26,282 nucleotides of DNA from Liolophura sinensis (taxonomy: Eukaryota > Mollusca > Polyplacophora > Chitonida > Chitonidae): positions 1-26,282 of the forward strand of contig NW_027018441.1 in assembly GCF_032854445.1 (NCBI RefSeq), in the 5' to 3' direction. The notes below the pieces were generated by a model, which saw nothing but the letters and a program-made list of their open reading frames with translations, had not been told where the DNA came from and ran no database searches. The translations under genes and the position numbers were made by a program. Positions 9,905 through 21,456 of this stretch are shown piece after piece; position 1 is the first letter of the stretch, and every line of letters starts with the position of its first letter.

Positions 9905-10454
9905 TCTTTATCTACGTGTAGAAAAACCACACCATTTGTACATAAAAAACACAATGTACTAGATACAGTCTGCTGTAAAAAGTACAACTGATCACTGACC
10001 CACATCAATAAGGTTCTAAAAGATGCGGAATTGGCCCAGGCATCGGCAGCTGTTTAGAAAATTGCAAATTTCCCTGGTTTCCATGGAGTAAGAGCCGTTG
10101 CTGGGCACGTGACTATGACATCAATGATCATTCAATTGTGGCTACAGCCAAAAGTATTGGTCGGAGAGCAACGCGGTTTGCACCATTCGATTTCTCGTGA
10201 CAAAATACGTCGGATTAGCCTCTTACCAGTAGCACTGGAACAGTTTTTCCACTTTTGCATTTTTGCCTGGTCTTTTTGTTAATTGAAATCGGATACACTG
10301 TACTATGTAGAATCGCGACTGGTCATTATTATATTCAACTTTTGACTATATGTTATGTGCCCTTCGGTAGCCCAGAAGACGTCAAATCTTTGGGCTAAAC
10401 CCATTAAACTCACCCAGCAATTGTTATACTTCTAAGTCCAAGACAATCTCAATG
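9905..10454 (+). repeat. Monomer M19, type g
   Basis: Marked by gtttagaaaatt, gtggct, tatgtagaatcg, class Z and gttatactt at its 3' end. M42 is a copy differing only by one-base indels. Confidence 0.9.
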
Positions 10455-11005
10455 TCTCTATCTACGTGTAGAAAAACCACACCATTTGTACATAAAAAAC
10501 ACAATGTACTAGATACAGTCTGCTGTAAAAAGTACAACTGATCACTGACCCACATCAATAAGGTTCTAAAAGATGCGGAATTGGCCCAGGCATCGGCAGC
10601 TGTTTAGAAAATTGCAAATTTCCCTGGTTTCCATGGAGTAAGAGCCGTTGCTGGGCACGTGACTATGACATAAATGATCATTCAATTGTCGCTACAGCCA
10701 AAAGTATTGGTCGGAGAGCAACGCGGTTTGCACCATTCGATTTCTCGTGACAAAATACGTCGGATTAGCCTCTTACCAGCAGCACTGGAACAGTTTTTCC
10801 ACTTTTGCATTTTTGCCTGGTCTTTTTGTTAATTTGAAATCGGATACAATCTACTATGTACAATCGCGACTGGTCATTACTATATTCAACTTTTGACTGT
10901 AAGTTATGTGCCCTTCTGTAGCCCAGAAGACGTCAAATCTTTGGGCTAAGCCCATTTAACTCACCCAGCAATTGTCTTACTTCTAAGTCCAAGACAATCT
11001 CAATG
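10455..11005 (+). repeat. Monomer M20, type h
   Basis: Marked by tctctatc at the start, gacataaatg, caatctac and gactgtaagtt, class Y. M43 is a copy that differs only by indels. Confidence 0.9.
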
Positions 11006-11555
11006 TCTTTATCTACGTGTAGAAAAACCACACCATTTGTACATAAAAAACACAATGTACTAGATACAGTCTGCTGTAAAAAGTACAACTGATCACTGAC
11101 GCACATCAATAAGGTTCTAAAAGATGCGGAATTGGCCCAGGCATCGGCAGCTGTTTAAAAAATTGCAAATTTCCCTGGTTTCCATGGAGTAAGAGCCGTT
11201 GCTGGGCACGTGACTATGACATCAATGATCATTCAATTGTCGCTACAGCCAAAAGTATTGGTCGGAGAGCAACGCGGTTTGCACCATTCGATTTCTCGTG
11301 ACAAAATACGTCGGATTAGCCTCTTACCAGTAGCACTGGAACAGTTTTTCCACTTTTGCATTTTTGCCTGGTCTTTTTGTTAATTGAAATCGGCTACACT
11401 GTACTATGTACAATCGCGACTGGTCATTATTATATTCATCTTTTGACTATATGTTATGTGCCCTTCGGTAGCCCAGAAGACGTCAAATCTTTGGGCTAAG
11501 CCCATTAAACTCACCCAGCAATTGTCTTACTTCTAAGTCCAAGACAATCTCAATG
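11006..11555 (+). repeat. Monomer M21, type e'
   Basis: Like type e in ggctacac and tcatctttt, class Z, but with gacgcac, aaggtt and gtttaaaaaatt at the front. M44 is its copy. Confidence 0.9.
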
Positions 11556-12106
11556 TCTTTATCTACGTGTAGAAAAACCACACCATTTGTACATAAAAAA
11601 CACAAGGTACTAGATACAGTCTGCTGTAAAAAGTACAACTGATCACTGACCCACATCAATAAGGTTCTAATAGATGCGGAATTGGCCCAGGCATCGGCAG
11701 CTGTTTAAAAAAATTGCAAATTTCCCTGGTTTCCATGGAGTAAGAGCCGTTGCTGGGCACGTGACTATGACATCAATGATCATTCAATTGTCGCTACAGC
11801 CAAAAGTATTGGTCGGAGAGCAACGCGGTTTGCACCATTCGATTTCTCGTGACAAAATACGTCGGATTAGCCTCTTACCAGTAGCACTGGAACAGTTTTT
11901 CCACTTTTGCATTTTTGCCTGGTCTTTTTGTTAATTGAAATCGGATACACTGTACTATGTACAATCGCGACTGGTCATTATTATATTCAACTTTTGACTA
12001 TATGTTATGTGCCCTTCGGTAGCCCAGAAGACGTCAAATCTTTGGGCTAAACCCATTAAACTCACCCAGCAATTGTCTTACTTCTAAGTCCAAGACAATC
12101 TCAATG
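11556..12106 (+). repeat. Monomer M22, type f'
   Basis: Matches M18 (aaggtac, taatagatgcgg, taaaccc) except for one extra A in gtttaaaaaaatt. M45 is the super-unit 4 counterpart. Confidence 0.9.
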
Positions 12107-12656
12107 TCTTTATCTACGTGTAGAAAAACCACACCATTTGTACATAAAAAACACAATGTACTAGATACAGTCTGCTGTAAAAAGTACAACTGATCACTGA
12201 CCCACATCAATAAGGTTCTAAAAGATGCGGAATTGGCCCAGGCATCGGCAGCTGTTTAGAAAATTGCAAATTTCCCTGGTTTCCACGGAGTAAGAGCCGT
12301 TGCTGGGCACGTGACTATGACATCAATGATCATTCAATTGTCGCTACAGCCAAAAGTATTGGTCGGAGAGCAACGCGGTTTGCACCATTCGATTTCTCGT
12401 GACAAAATACGTCGGATTAGCCTCTTACCAGTAGCACTGGAACAGTTTTTCCACTTTTGCATTTTTGCCTGGTCTTTTTGTTAATTGAAATCGGATACAC
12501 TGTACTATGTAGAATCGCGACTGGTCATTATTATATTCAACTTTTGACTATATGTTATGTGCCCTTCTGTAGCCCAGAAGACGTCAAATCTTTGGGCTAA
12601 ACCCATTAAACTCACCCAGCAATTGTCTTACTTCTAAGTCCAAGACAATCTCAATG
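12107..12656 (+). repeat. Monomer M23, type g'
   Basis: Has tatgtagaatcg and class Z sites but gtcgct, ttctgtag and cttactt rather than gttatactt. Private ccacgg destroys the otherwise constant ccatgg. Confidence 0.9.
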
Positions 12657-13206
12657 TCCTTTATCTACGTGTAGAAAAACCACACCATTTGTACATAAAA
12701 AACACAATGTACTAGATACAGTCTGCTGTAAAAAGTACAACTGATCACTGACCCACATCAATAAGGTTCTAATAGATGCGGAATTGGGCCAGGCATCGGC
12801 AGCTGTTAAAAAATTGCAAATTTCCCTGGTTTCCATGGAGTAAGAGCCGTTGCTGGGCACGTGACTATGACATCAATGATCATTCAATTGTCGCTACAGC
12901 CAAAAGTATTGGTCGGAGAGCAACGCGGTTTGCACCATTCGATTTCTCGTGAAAAAATACGTCCGATTAGCCTCTTACCAGCAGCACTGGAACAGTTTTT
13001 CCACTTTTGCATTTTTGCCTGTTGTTTTTGTTAATTGAAATCGGATACACTGTACTATGCACAATCGCGACTGGTCGTTACTATATTCAACTTTTAACTA
13101 TACGTTATGTGCCCTTCGGTAGCCCAGAAGACGTCAAATCTTTGGGCTAAGCCCATTTAACTCATCCAGCAATTGTCTTACTTTTAAGTCCAAGACAATC
13201 TCAATG
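12657..13206 (+). repeat. Monomer M24, type j, recombinant
   Basis: The front (gacccac, taatagatgcgg, gttaaaaaattgcaa, cgtgaaaaaat, cgtccgatt) matches M47. The rear has gcctgttgttt, shared only with M48, then taattg, tatgcac and class X. The switch lies within 12965-13020. Starts tcctttatc. Confidence 0.88.
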
Positions 13207-13757
13207 TCTTTATCTACGTGTAGAAAAAACCACACCGTTCGTACATAAAAAACACAATGTACTAGATACAGTCTGCTGTAAAAAGTACAACTGATCACTG
13301 AACCACATCTATAAGGTTCTAATAGATGCGGAATTGGGCCAGGCATCGGCAGCTGTTAAAAAATTGCAAATTTCCCTGGTTTCCATGGAGTAAGAGCCGT
13401 TGCTGGGCACGTGACAATGACATCAATGATCATTCAATTGTCGCTACAGCCAAAAGTATTGGTCGGAGAGCAACGCGGTTTGCACCATTCGATTTCTCGT
13501 GAAAAAATACGTCCGATTAGCCTCTTACCAGCAGCACTGGAACAGTTTTTCCACTTTTGCATTTTTGCCTGGTCTTTTTGTTAATTTGAAGTCGGATACA
13601 ATCTACTATGTACAATCGAGACTGGTCATTACTATATTCAACTTTTAACTATACGTTATGTGCCCTTCGGTAGCCCAGAAGACGTCAAATCTTTGGGCTA
13701 AGCCCATTTAACTCATCCAGCAATTGTCTTACTTTTAAGTCCAAGACAATCTCAATG
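13207..13757 (+). repeat. Monomer M25, type k
   Basis: Matches M8, including ccgttcg, gaagtcgg, caatcgagac and the X-class end; differs by gtgacaatgac and one extra A in gtagaaaaaaccac. Confidence 0.9.
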
Positions 13758-14307
13758 TCTTTATCTACGTGTAGAAAAACCACACCATTCGTACATAAAA
13801 AACACAATGTACTAGATACAGTCTGCTGTAAAAAGTACAACTGATCACTGACGCACATCAATAACGTTCTAAAAGATGCGGAAATGGCCCAGGCATCGGC
13901 AGCTGTTTAAAAAATTGCAAATTTCTCTGGTTTCCATGGAGTAAGAGCCGTTGCTGGGCACGTGACTATGACATCAATGATCATTCAATTGTCGCTACAG
14001 CCAAAAGTATTGGTCGGAGAGCAACGCGGTTTGCACCATTCGATTTCTCGTGACAAAATACGTCCGATTAGCCTCTTACCAGCAGCACTGGAACAGTTTT
14101 TCCACTTTTGCATTTTTGCCTGGTCTTTTTGTTAATTGAAATCGGATATACTGTACTATGCACAATCGCGACTTGTCGTTACTATATTCAACTTTTAACT
14201 ATACGTTATGTGCCCTTCGGTAGCCCAGAAGACGTCAAATCTTTGGGCTAAGCCCATTTAACTCATCCAGCAATTGTCTTACTTTTAAGTCCAAGACAAT
14301 CTCAATG
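13758..14307 (+). repeat. Monomer M26, type l
   Basis: Matches M9 including caataacgtt and ggatatactg. Private substitutions: atttctctgg and gacttgtcg. Confidence 0.9.
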
Positions 14308-14858
14308 TCTTTATCTACGTGTAGAAAAACCACACCATTCGTACATAAAAAACACAATGTACTAGATACAGTCTGCTGTAAAAAGTACAACTGATCACTG
14401 AACCACATCTATAAGGTTCTAATAGATGCGGAAATGGCCCAGGCATCGGCAGCTGTTTAAAAAATTGCAAATTTCCCTGGTTTCCATGGAGTAAGAGCCG
14501 CTGCTGGGCACGTGACTATGACATCAATGATCATTCAATTGTGGCTACAGCCAAAAGTATTGGTCGGAGAGCAACGCGGTTTGCACCATTCGATTTCTCG
14601 TGACAAAATACGTCGGATTAGCCTCTTACCAGCAGCACTGGAACAGTTTTTCCACTTTTGCATTTTTGCCTGGTCTTTTTGTTAATTTGAAATCGGATAC
14701 AATCTACTATGTACAATCGCGACTGGTCATTACTATATTTAACTTTTGACTGTAAGTTATGTGCCCTTCTGTAGCCCAGAATACGTCAAATCTTTGGGCT
14801 AAGCCCATTTAACTCACCCAGCAATTGTCTTACTTCTAAGTCCAAGACAATCTCAATG
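14308..14858 (+). repeat. Monomer M27, extra hybrid monomer
   Basis: The front combines gaaccacatctataaggt with gaaatggccc and gtttaaaaaatt. The rear has caatctac and gactgtaagtt, class Y, most like h. Private: gccgctgctg, gaatacgtc (destroys gacgtc), atatttaac. Has no counterpart between l and m in super-unit 1. Confidence 0.82.
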
Positions 14859-15410
14859 TCTTTATCTACGTGTAGAAAAACCACACCATTTGTACATAAA
14901 AAACACAATGTACTAGATACAGTCTGCTGTAAAAAGTACAACTGATCACTGAACCACATCAATAAGGTTCTAAAAGATGCGGAATTGGCCCAGGCATCGG
15001 CAGCTGTTTAGAAAATTGCAAATTTCCCTGGTTTTCATGGAGTAAGAGCCATTGCTGGGCACGTGACTATGACATCAATGATCATTCAATTGTCGCTACA
15101 GCCAAAAGTATTGGTCGGAGAGCAACGCGGTTTGCACCATTCGATTTCTCGTGACAAAATACGTCGGATTAGCCTCTTACCAGCAGCACTGGAACAGTTT
15201 TTCCACTTTTGCATTTTTGTTTTGGTCTTTTTGTTAATTGAAATCGGATACACTGTACTATGCACAATCGCGACTGGGTCGTTACTATATTCAACTTTTA
15301 ACTATACGTTATGTGCCCTTCGGTAGCCCAGAAGACGTCAAATCTTTGGGCTAAGCCCATTTAACTCATCCAGCAATTGTCTTACTTTTAAGTCCAAGAC
15401 AATCTCAATG
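14859..15410 (+). repeat. Monomer M28, extra hybrid monomer
   Basis: The front mixes gaaccacatc with aataaggtt and gtttagaaaatt. The rear resembles type b (tttttgttttgg, class X). Private: ggttttcatgg (loses ccatgg), agccattgc, gactgggtcg. Confidence 0.82.
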
Positions 15411-15961
15411 TCTTTATCTACGTGTAGAAAAACCACACCATTCGTACATAAAAAACACAATGTACTAGATACAGTCTGCTGTAAAAAGTACAACTGATCA
15501 CTGACGCACATCAATAACGTTCTAAAAGATGCGGAAATGGCCCAGGCATCGGCAGCTGTTTAAAAAATTGCAAATTTCCCTGGTTTCCATGGAGTAAGAG
15601 CCGTTGCTGGGCACGTGACTATGACATCAATGATCATTCAATTGTCGCTACAGCCAAAAGTATTGGTCGGAGAGCAACGCGGTTTGCACCATTCGATTTC
15701 TCGTGACAAAATACGTCGGATTAGCCTCTTACCAGCAGCACTGGAACAGTTTTTCCACTTTTGCATTTTTGCCTGGTCTTTTTGTTAATTGAAATCGGCT
15801 ACACTGTACTATGCACAATCGCGACTGGTCGTTACTATATTCAACTTTTAACTATACGTTATGTGCCCTTCGGTAGCCCAGAAGACGTCAAATCTTTGGG
15901 CTAAGGCCCATTTAACTCATCCAGCAATTGTCTTACTTTTAAGTCCAAGACAATCTCAATG
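15411..15961 (+). repeat. Monomer M29, l-like front, n-like rear
   Basis: Has caataacgtt and gaaatggccc as in type l but cgtcggatt instead of cgtccg, and ggctacac. Class X with one extra G (taaggccc). Precedes m, as type l does in super-unit 1. Confidence 0.85.
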
Positions 15962-16513
15962 TCTTTATCTACGTGTAGAAAAAACCACACCATTCGTACA
16001 TAAAAAACACAATGTACTAGATACAGTCTGCTGTAAAAAGTACAACTGATCACTGAACCACATCTATAAGGTTCTAATAGATGCGGAATTGGGCCAGGCA
16101 TCGGCAGCTGTTTAAAAAATTGCAAATTTCCCTGGTTTCCATGGAGTAAGAGCCGTTGCTGGGCACGTGACTGTTACATCAATGATCATTCAATTGTCGC
16201 TACAGCCAAAAGTATTGGTCGGAGAGCAACGCGGTTTGCACCATTCGATTTCTCGTGACAAAATACGTCGGATTAGCCTCTTACCAGCAGCACTGGAACA
16301 GTTTTTCCACTTGTGCATTTTTGCCTGGTCTTTTTGTTAATTTGAAATCGGATACAATCTACTATGTACAATCGCGACTGGTCATTATTATATTCAACTT
16401 TTGACTATAAGTTATGTGCCCTTCTGTAGCCCAGAAGACGTCAAATCTTTGGGCTAAGCCCATTTAACTCACCCAGCAATTGTCTTACTTCTAAGTCCAA
16501 GACAATCTCAATG
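15962..16513 (+). repeat. Monomer M30, type m
   Basis: Matches M10 (gtgactgttac, cacttgtgc, ggtcattattat) with cgtgacaaa instead of cgtcacaaa and gactataagtt instead of gactgtaagtt. One extra A in gtagaaaaaaccac. Confidence 0.9.
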
Positions 16514-17062
16514 TCTTTATCTACGTTGTAGAAAAACCACACCATTCGTACATAAAACACAATGTACTAGATACAGTCTGCTGTAAAAAGTACAACTGAT
16601 CACTGACGCACATCAATAACTTTCTAAAAGATGCGGAAATGGCCCAGGCATCGGCAGCTGTTTAAAAAATTGCAAATTTCCCTGGTTTCCATGGAGTAAG
16701 AGCCGTTGCTGGGCACGTGACTATGACATCAATGATCATTCAATTGTCGCTACAGCCAAAAGTATTGGTCGGAGAGCAACGCGGTTTGCACCATTCGATT
16801 TCTCGTGACAAAATACGTCGGATTAGCCTCTTACCAGCAGCACTGGAACAGTTTTTCCACTTTTGCATTTTTGCCTGGTCTTTTTGTTAATGAAATCGGA
16901 TACACTGTACTATGCACAATCGCGACTGGTCGTTACTATATTCAACTTTTAAACTATACGTTATGTGCCCTTCGGTAGCCCAGAAGACGTCAAATCTTTG
17001 GGCTAAGCCCATTTAACTCATCCAGCAATTGTCTTACTTTTAAGTCCAAGACAATCTCAATG
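16514..17062 (+). repeat. Monomer M31, type n
   Basis: Matches M11 (caataactttc). Private indels: ctacgttgtag, cataaaacac, gttaatgaaat, cttttaaactat. Confidence 0.9.
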
Positions 17063-17609
17063 TCTTTATCTACGTGTAGAAAAACCACACCATTCGTACA
17101 TAAAAAACACAATGTACTAGATACAGTCTGCTGTAAAAAGTACAACTGATCACTGAACCACATCTATAAGGTTCTAATAGATGCGGAATTGGGCCAGGCA
17201 TCGGCAGCTGTTTAAAAAATTGCAAATTTCCCTGGTTTCCATGGAGTAAGAGCGTTGCTGGCACGTGACTATGACATCAATGATCATTCAATTCTCGCTA
17301 CAGCCAAAAGTATTGGTCGGAGAGCAACGCGGTTTGCACCATTCGATTTCTCGTGACAAAATACGTCGGATTAGCCTCTTACCAGTAGCACTGGAACAGT
17401 TTTTCCACTTTTGCATTTTTGCCTGGTCTTTTTGTTAATTGAAATCGGATACACTGTACTATGTACAATCGCGACTGGTCGTTACTATATTCAACTTTGA
17501 CTGTAAGTTATGTGCCCTTCTGTAGCCCAGAAGACGTCAAATCTTTGGGCTAAGCCCATTTAACTCACCCAGCAATTGTCTTACTTTTAAGTCCAAGACA
17601 ATCTCAATG
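17063..17609 (+). repeat. Monomer M32, o-position monomer, the shortest copy (547 bp)
   Basis: The front is like M12 (gcggaattggg, gtttaaaaaatt), with ccagtag. It differs by gtgactatgac, taattg with cactgtac, ggtcgtta and gactgtaagtt. Private losses: gagcgttg, gctggcacg, aactttgac; private change attctcgct. Directly precedes an a-type monomer. Confidence 0.85.
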
Positions 17610-18157
17610 TCTTTATCTACGTGTAGAAAAACCACACCATTCGTACATAAAAAACACAATGTACTAGATACAGTCTGCTGTAAAAATACAACTGATCACT
17701 GAACCACATCTATAAGGTTCTAATAGATGCAGAATTGGGCCAGGCATCGGCAGCTGTTAAAAAATTGCATATTTCCCTGGTTTCCATGGAGTAAGAGCCG
17801 TTGCTGGGCACGTGACTATGACATCAATGATCATTCAATTGTCGCTACAGCCAAAAGTATTGGTCGGAGAGCAACGCGGTTTGCACCATTCGATTTCTCG
17901 TGACAAAATACGTCGGATTAGCGTCTTACCAGTAGCACTGGAACAGTTTTTCCACTTTTGCATTTTTGCCTGGTCTTTTTGTTAATTGAAATCGGATACA
18001 CTGTACTATGTACAATCGCGACTGGTCATTACTATATTCAACTTTTGACTGTAAGTTATGTGCCCTTCTGTAGCCCAGAAGACGTCAAATCTTTGGGCTA
18101 AGCCCATTTAACTCACCCAGCAATTGTCTTACTTCTAAGTCCAAGACAATCTCAATG
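17610..18157 (+). repeat. Monomer M33, type a
   Basis: Matches M2 and M13 (gcatat, agcgtctt, gactgtaagtt) with gtcgct instead of gtggct and one G lost in gtaaaaatac. Confidence 0.9.
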
Positions 18158-18706
18158 TCTTTATCTACGTGTAGAAAAACCACACCATTTGTACATAAAA
18201 AACACAAAGTACTAGATACAGTCTGCTGTAAAAAGTACAACTGATCACTGAACCACATCTATAAGGTTCTAATAGATGCAGAATTGGGCCAGGCATCGGC
18301 AGCTGTTAAAAAATTGCATATTTCCCTGGTTTCCATGGAGTAAGAGCCGTTGCTGGGCACGTGACTATGACATCAATGATCATTCAATTGTCGCTACAGC
18401 CAAAAGTATTGGTCGGAGAGCAACGCGGTTTGCACCATTCGATTTCTCGTGACAAAATACGTCGGAATAGCCTCTTACCAGCAGCACTGGAACAGTTTTT
18501 CCACTTTTGCATTTTTGTTTGGTCTTTTTGTTAATTGAAATCGGATACACTGTACTATGCACAATCGCGACTGGTCGTTACTATATTCAACTTTTAACTA
18601 TACGTTATGTGCCCTTCGGTAGCCCAGAAGACGTCAAATCTTTGGGCTAAGCCCATTTAACTCATCCAGCAATTGTCTTACTTTTAAGTCCAAGACAATC
18701 TCAATG
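18158..18706 (+). repeat. Monomer M34, type b
   Basis: By eye identical to M3 over 549 bases: aaagtac, cgtcggaat, tttttgtttgg, class X. Confidence 0.92.
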
Positions 18707-19257
18707 TCTTTATCTACGTGTAGAAAAACCACACCATTCGTACATAAAAAACACAATGTACTAGATACAGTCTGCTGTAAAAATGTACAACTGATCACTG
18801 ACGCACATCAATAAGGTTCTAAAAGATGCGGAATTGGCCCAGGCATCGGCAGCTGTTTAGAAAATTGCAAATTTCCTGGTTTCCATGGAGTAAGAGCCGT
18901 TGCTGGGTACGTGACTATGACATCAATGATCATTCAATTGTCGCTACAGCCAAAAGTATTGGTCGGAAAGCAACGCGGTTTGCACCATTCGATTTCTCGT
19001 CACAAAATACGTCGGATTAGCCTCTTACCAGCAGCACTGGAACAGTTTTTCCACTTTTGCATTTTTGCCTGGTCTTTTTGTTAATTTGAAATCGGATACA
19101 CTGTACTATGCACAATCGCGACTGGTCGTTACTATATTCAACTTTTAACTATACGTTATGTGCCCTTCGGTAGCCCAGAAGACGTCAAATCTTTGGGCTA
19201 AGCCCATTTAACTCATCCAGCAATTGTCTTACTTTTAAGTCCAAGACAATCTCAATG
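18707..19257 (+). repeat. Monomer M35, type c
   Basis: Has ggtacgtg, tcggaaagc, cgtcacaaa, taatttg with cactgtac, class X. Private: gtaaaaatgtac and a lost C (aatttcctgg). Confidence 0.9.
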
Positions 19258-19805
19258 TCTTTATCTACGTGTAGAAAAACCACACCGTTCGTACATAAAA
19301 AACACAATGTACTAGATACAGTCTGCTGTAAAAAGTACAACTGATCACTGAACCACATCTATAAGGTTCTAATAGATGCAGAATTGGGCCAGGCATCGGC
19401 AGCTGTTAAAAAATTGCATATTTCCCTGGTTTCCATGGAGTAAGAGCCGTTGCTGGGCACGTGACTATGACATCAATGATCATTCAATTGTGCTACAGCC
19501 AAAAGTATTGGTCGGAGAGCAACGCGGTTTGCACCATTCGATTTCTCGTGACAAAATACGTCGGATTAGCGTCTTACCAGTAGCACTGGAACAGTTTTTC
19601 CACTTTTGCATTTTTGCCTGGTCTTTTTGTTAATTGAAATCGGATACCACTGTACTATGTACAATCGCGACTGGTCATTACTATATTCAACTTTTGACTG
19701 TAAGTTATGTGCCCTTCTGTAGCCCAGAAGACGTCAAATCTTTGGGCTAAGCCATTTAACTCACCCAGCAATTGTCTTACTTCTAAGTCCAAGACAATCT
19801 CAATG
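19258..19805 (+). repeat. Monomer M36, d-type opening on a type-a body
   Basis: Opens with ccgttcg (otherwise only in d and k monomers), then becomes type a at gcagaattggg, gcatat, agcgtctt and gactgtaagtt. The switch lies between the ccg site and gcagaa, about 19287-19380. Private indels: ttgtgctac, ataccactg, taagccattt. Confidence 0.87.
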
Positions 19806-20356
19806 TCTTTATCTACGTGTAGAAAAACCACACCATTTGTACATAAAAAACACAAAGTACTAGATACAGTCTGCTGTAAAAAGTACAACTGATCACTGAA
19901 CCACATCTATAAGGTTCTAATAGATGCAGAATTGGGCCAGGCATCGGCAGCTGTTAAAAAATTGCATATTTCCCTGGTTTCCATGGAGTAAGAGCCGTTG
20001 CTGGGCACGTGACTATGACATCAATGATCATTCAATTGTCGCTACAGCCAAAAGTATTGGTCGGAGAGCAACGCGGTTTGCACCATTCGATTTCTCGTGA
20101 CAAAATACGTCGGAATAGCCTCTTACCAGCAGCACTGGAACAGTTTTTTCCACTTTTGCATTTTTGTTTGGTCTTTTTGTTAATTGAAATCGGATACACT
20201 GTACTATGCACAATCGCGACTGGTCGTTACTATATTCAACTTTCAACTATACGTTATGTGCCCTTCGGTAGCCCAGAAGACGTCAAATCTTTAGGCTAAG
20301 CCCATTTAAACTCATCCAGCAATTGTCTTACTTTTAAGTCCAAGACAATCTCAATG
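19806..20356 (+). repeat. Monomer M37, type b
   Basis: Has aaagtac, cgtcggaat, tttttgtttgg, class X. Private: cagttttttcc, ttcaactatacg, tttaggcta, atttaaactcat. Confidence 0.9.
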
Positions 20357-20907
20357 TCTTTATCTACGTGTAGAAAAACCACACCATTCGTACATAAAAA
20401 ACACAATGTACTAGATACAGTCTGCTGTAAAAAGTACAACTGATCACTGACGCACATCAATAAGGTTCTAAAAGATGCGGAATTGGCCCAGGCATCGGCA
20501 GCTGTTTAGAAAATTGCAAATTTCCCCTGGTTTCCATGGAGTAAGAGCGTTGCTGGTACGTGACTATGACATCAATGATCATTCAATTGTCGCTACAGCC
20601 AAAAGTATTGGTCGGAAAGCAACGCGGTTTGCACCATTCGATTTCTCGTCACAAAATACGTCGGATTAGCCTCTTACCAGCAGCACTGGAACAGTTTTTC
20701 CACTTTTGCATTTTTGCCTGGTCTTTTTGTTAATTTGAAATCGGATACCACTGTACTATGCACAATCGCGACTGGTCGTTACTATATTCAACTTTTAACT
20801 ATACGTTATGTGCCCTTCGGTAGCCCAGAAGACGTCAAATCTTTGGGCTAAGCCCATTTAACTCATCCAGCAATTGTCTTACTTTTAAGTCCAAGACAAT
20901 CTCAATG
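20357..20907 (+). repeat. Monomer M38, type c
   Basis: Has gctggtacgtg, tcggaaagc, cgtcacaaa, class X. Private: atttcccctgg, gagcgttg, gctggtacg, ataccactg. Confidence 0.9.
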
Positions 20908-21456
20908 TCTTTATCTACGTGTAGAAAAACCACACCATTTGTACATAAAAAACACAATGTACTAGATACAGTCTGCTGTAAAAAGTACAACTGATCACTG
21001 AACCACATCTATAAGGTTCTAATAGATGCGTAATTGCGCCAGGCATCGGCAGCTGTTAAAAAATTGCAAATTTCCCTGGTTTCCATGGAGTAAGAGCCGT
21101 TGCTGGGCACGTGACTATGACATCAATGATCATTCAATTGTCGCTACAGCCAAAAGTATTGGTCGGAGAGCAACGCGGTTTGCACCATTCGATTTCTCGT
21201 GAAAAAATACGTCCGATTAGCCTCTTACCAGCAGCACTGAACAGTTTTTCCACTTTTGCATTTTTGCCTGGTCTTTTTGTTAATTTGAAGTCGGATACAA
21301 TCTACTATGTACAATCGCGACTGGTCATTACTATATTCAACTTTTAACTATAAGTTATGTGCCCTTCTGTAGCCCAGAAGACGTCAAATCTTTGGGCTAA
21401 GCCCATTTAACTCACCCAGCAATTGTCTTACTTCTAAGTCCAAGACAATCTCAATG
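20908..21456 (+). repeat. Monomer M39, type d
   Basis: Has gaaaaaat, cgtccgatt, gaagtcgg, caatctac, class Y, but opens atttgtac rather than ccgttcg. Private: gcgtaattgcgcc and a lost G (gcactgaacag). Confidence 0.88.

Larger units (their letters stand above)
8803..13206 (+). repeat. Nested tandem tetramer e-f-g-h / e'-f'-g'-j (M17-M20, M21-M24)
   Basis: M17 and M21 share ggctacac and tcatctttt. M18 and M22 share aaggtac with taatagatgcgg. M19 and M23 share tatgtagaatcg. The offset is about 2,203 bases, or four monomers. The fourth members differ: M20 keeps an h-type 3' half, while M24 carries d-type middle sites and an X-class 3' end. Confidence 0.82.
6603..17609 (+). repeat. Higher-order super-unit 2 (M13-M32), longest version, 20 monomers
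   Basis: Order: a-b-c-d-e-f-g-h-e'-f'-g'-j, then k, l, three extra monomers (M27-M29), then m-n-o. It contains every subtype seen elsewhere in the window. The e-f-g-h tetramer is present twice in tandem, the second time ending in the hybrid M24. It is followed at 17610 by an a-type monomer, as super-unit 1 is followed by one at 6603. Confidence 0.78.
17610..19257 (+). repeat. Truncated super-unit 3 (M33-M35): a-b-c only
   Basis: Three monomers of types a, b and c are followed by another a-b-c (M36-M38), so the trimer is tandemly duplicated here. The next monomer, M36, opens with the d-type signature ccgttcg before switching to a-type, which marks the junction. Confidence 0.78.
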
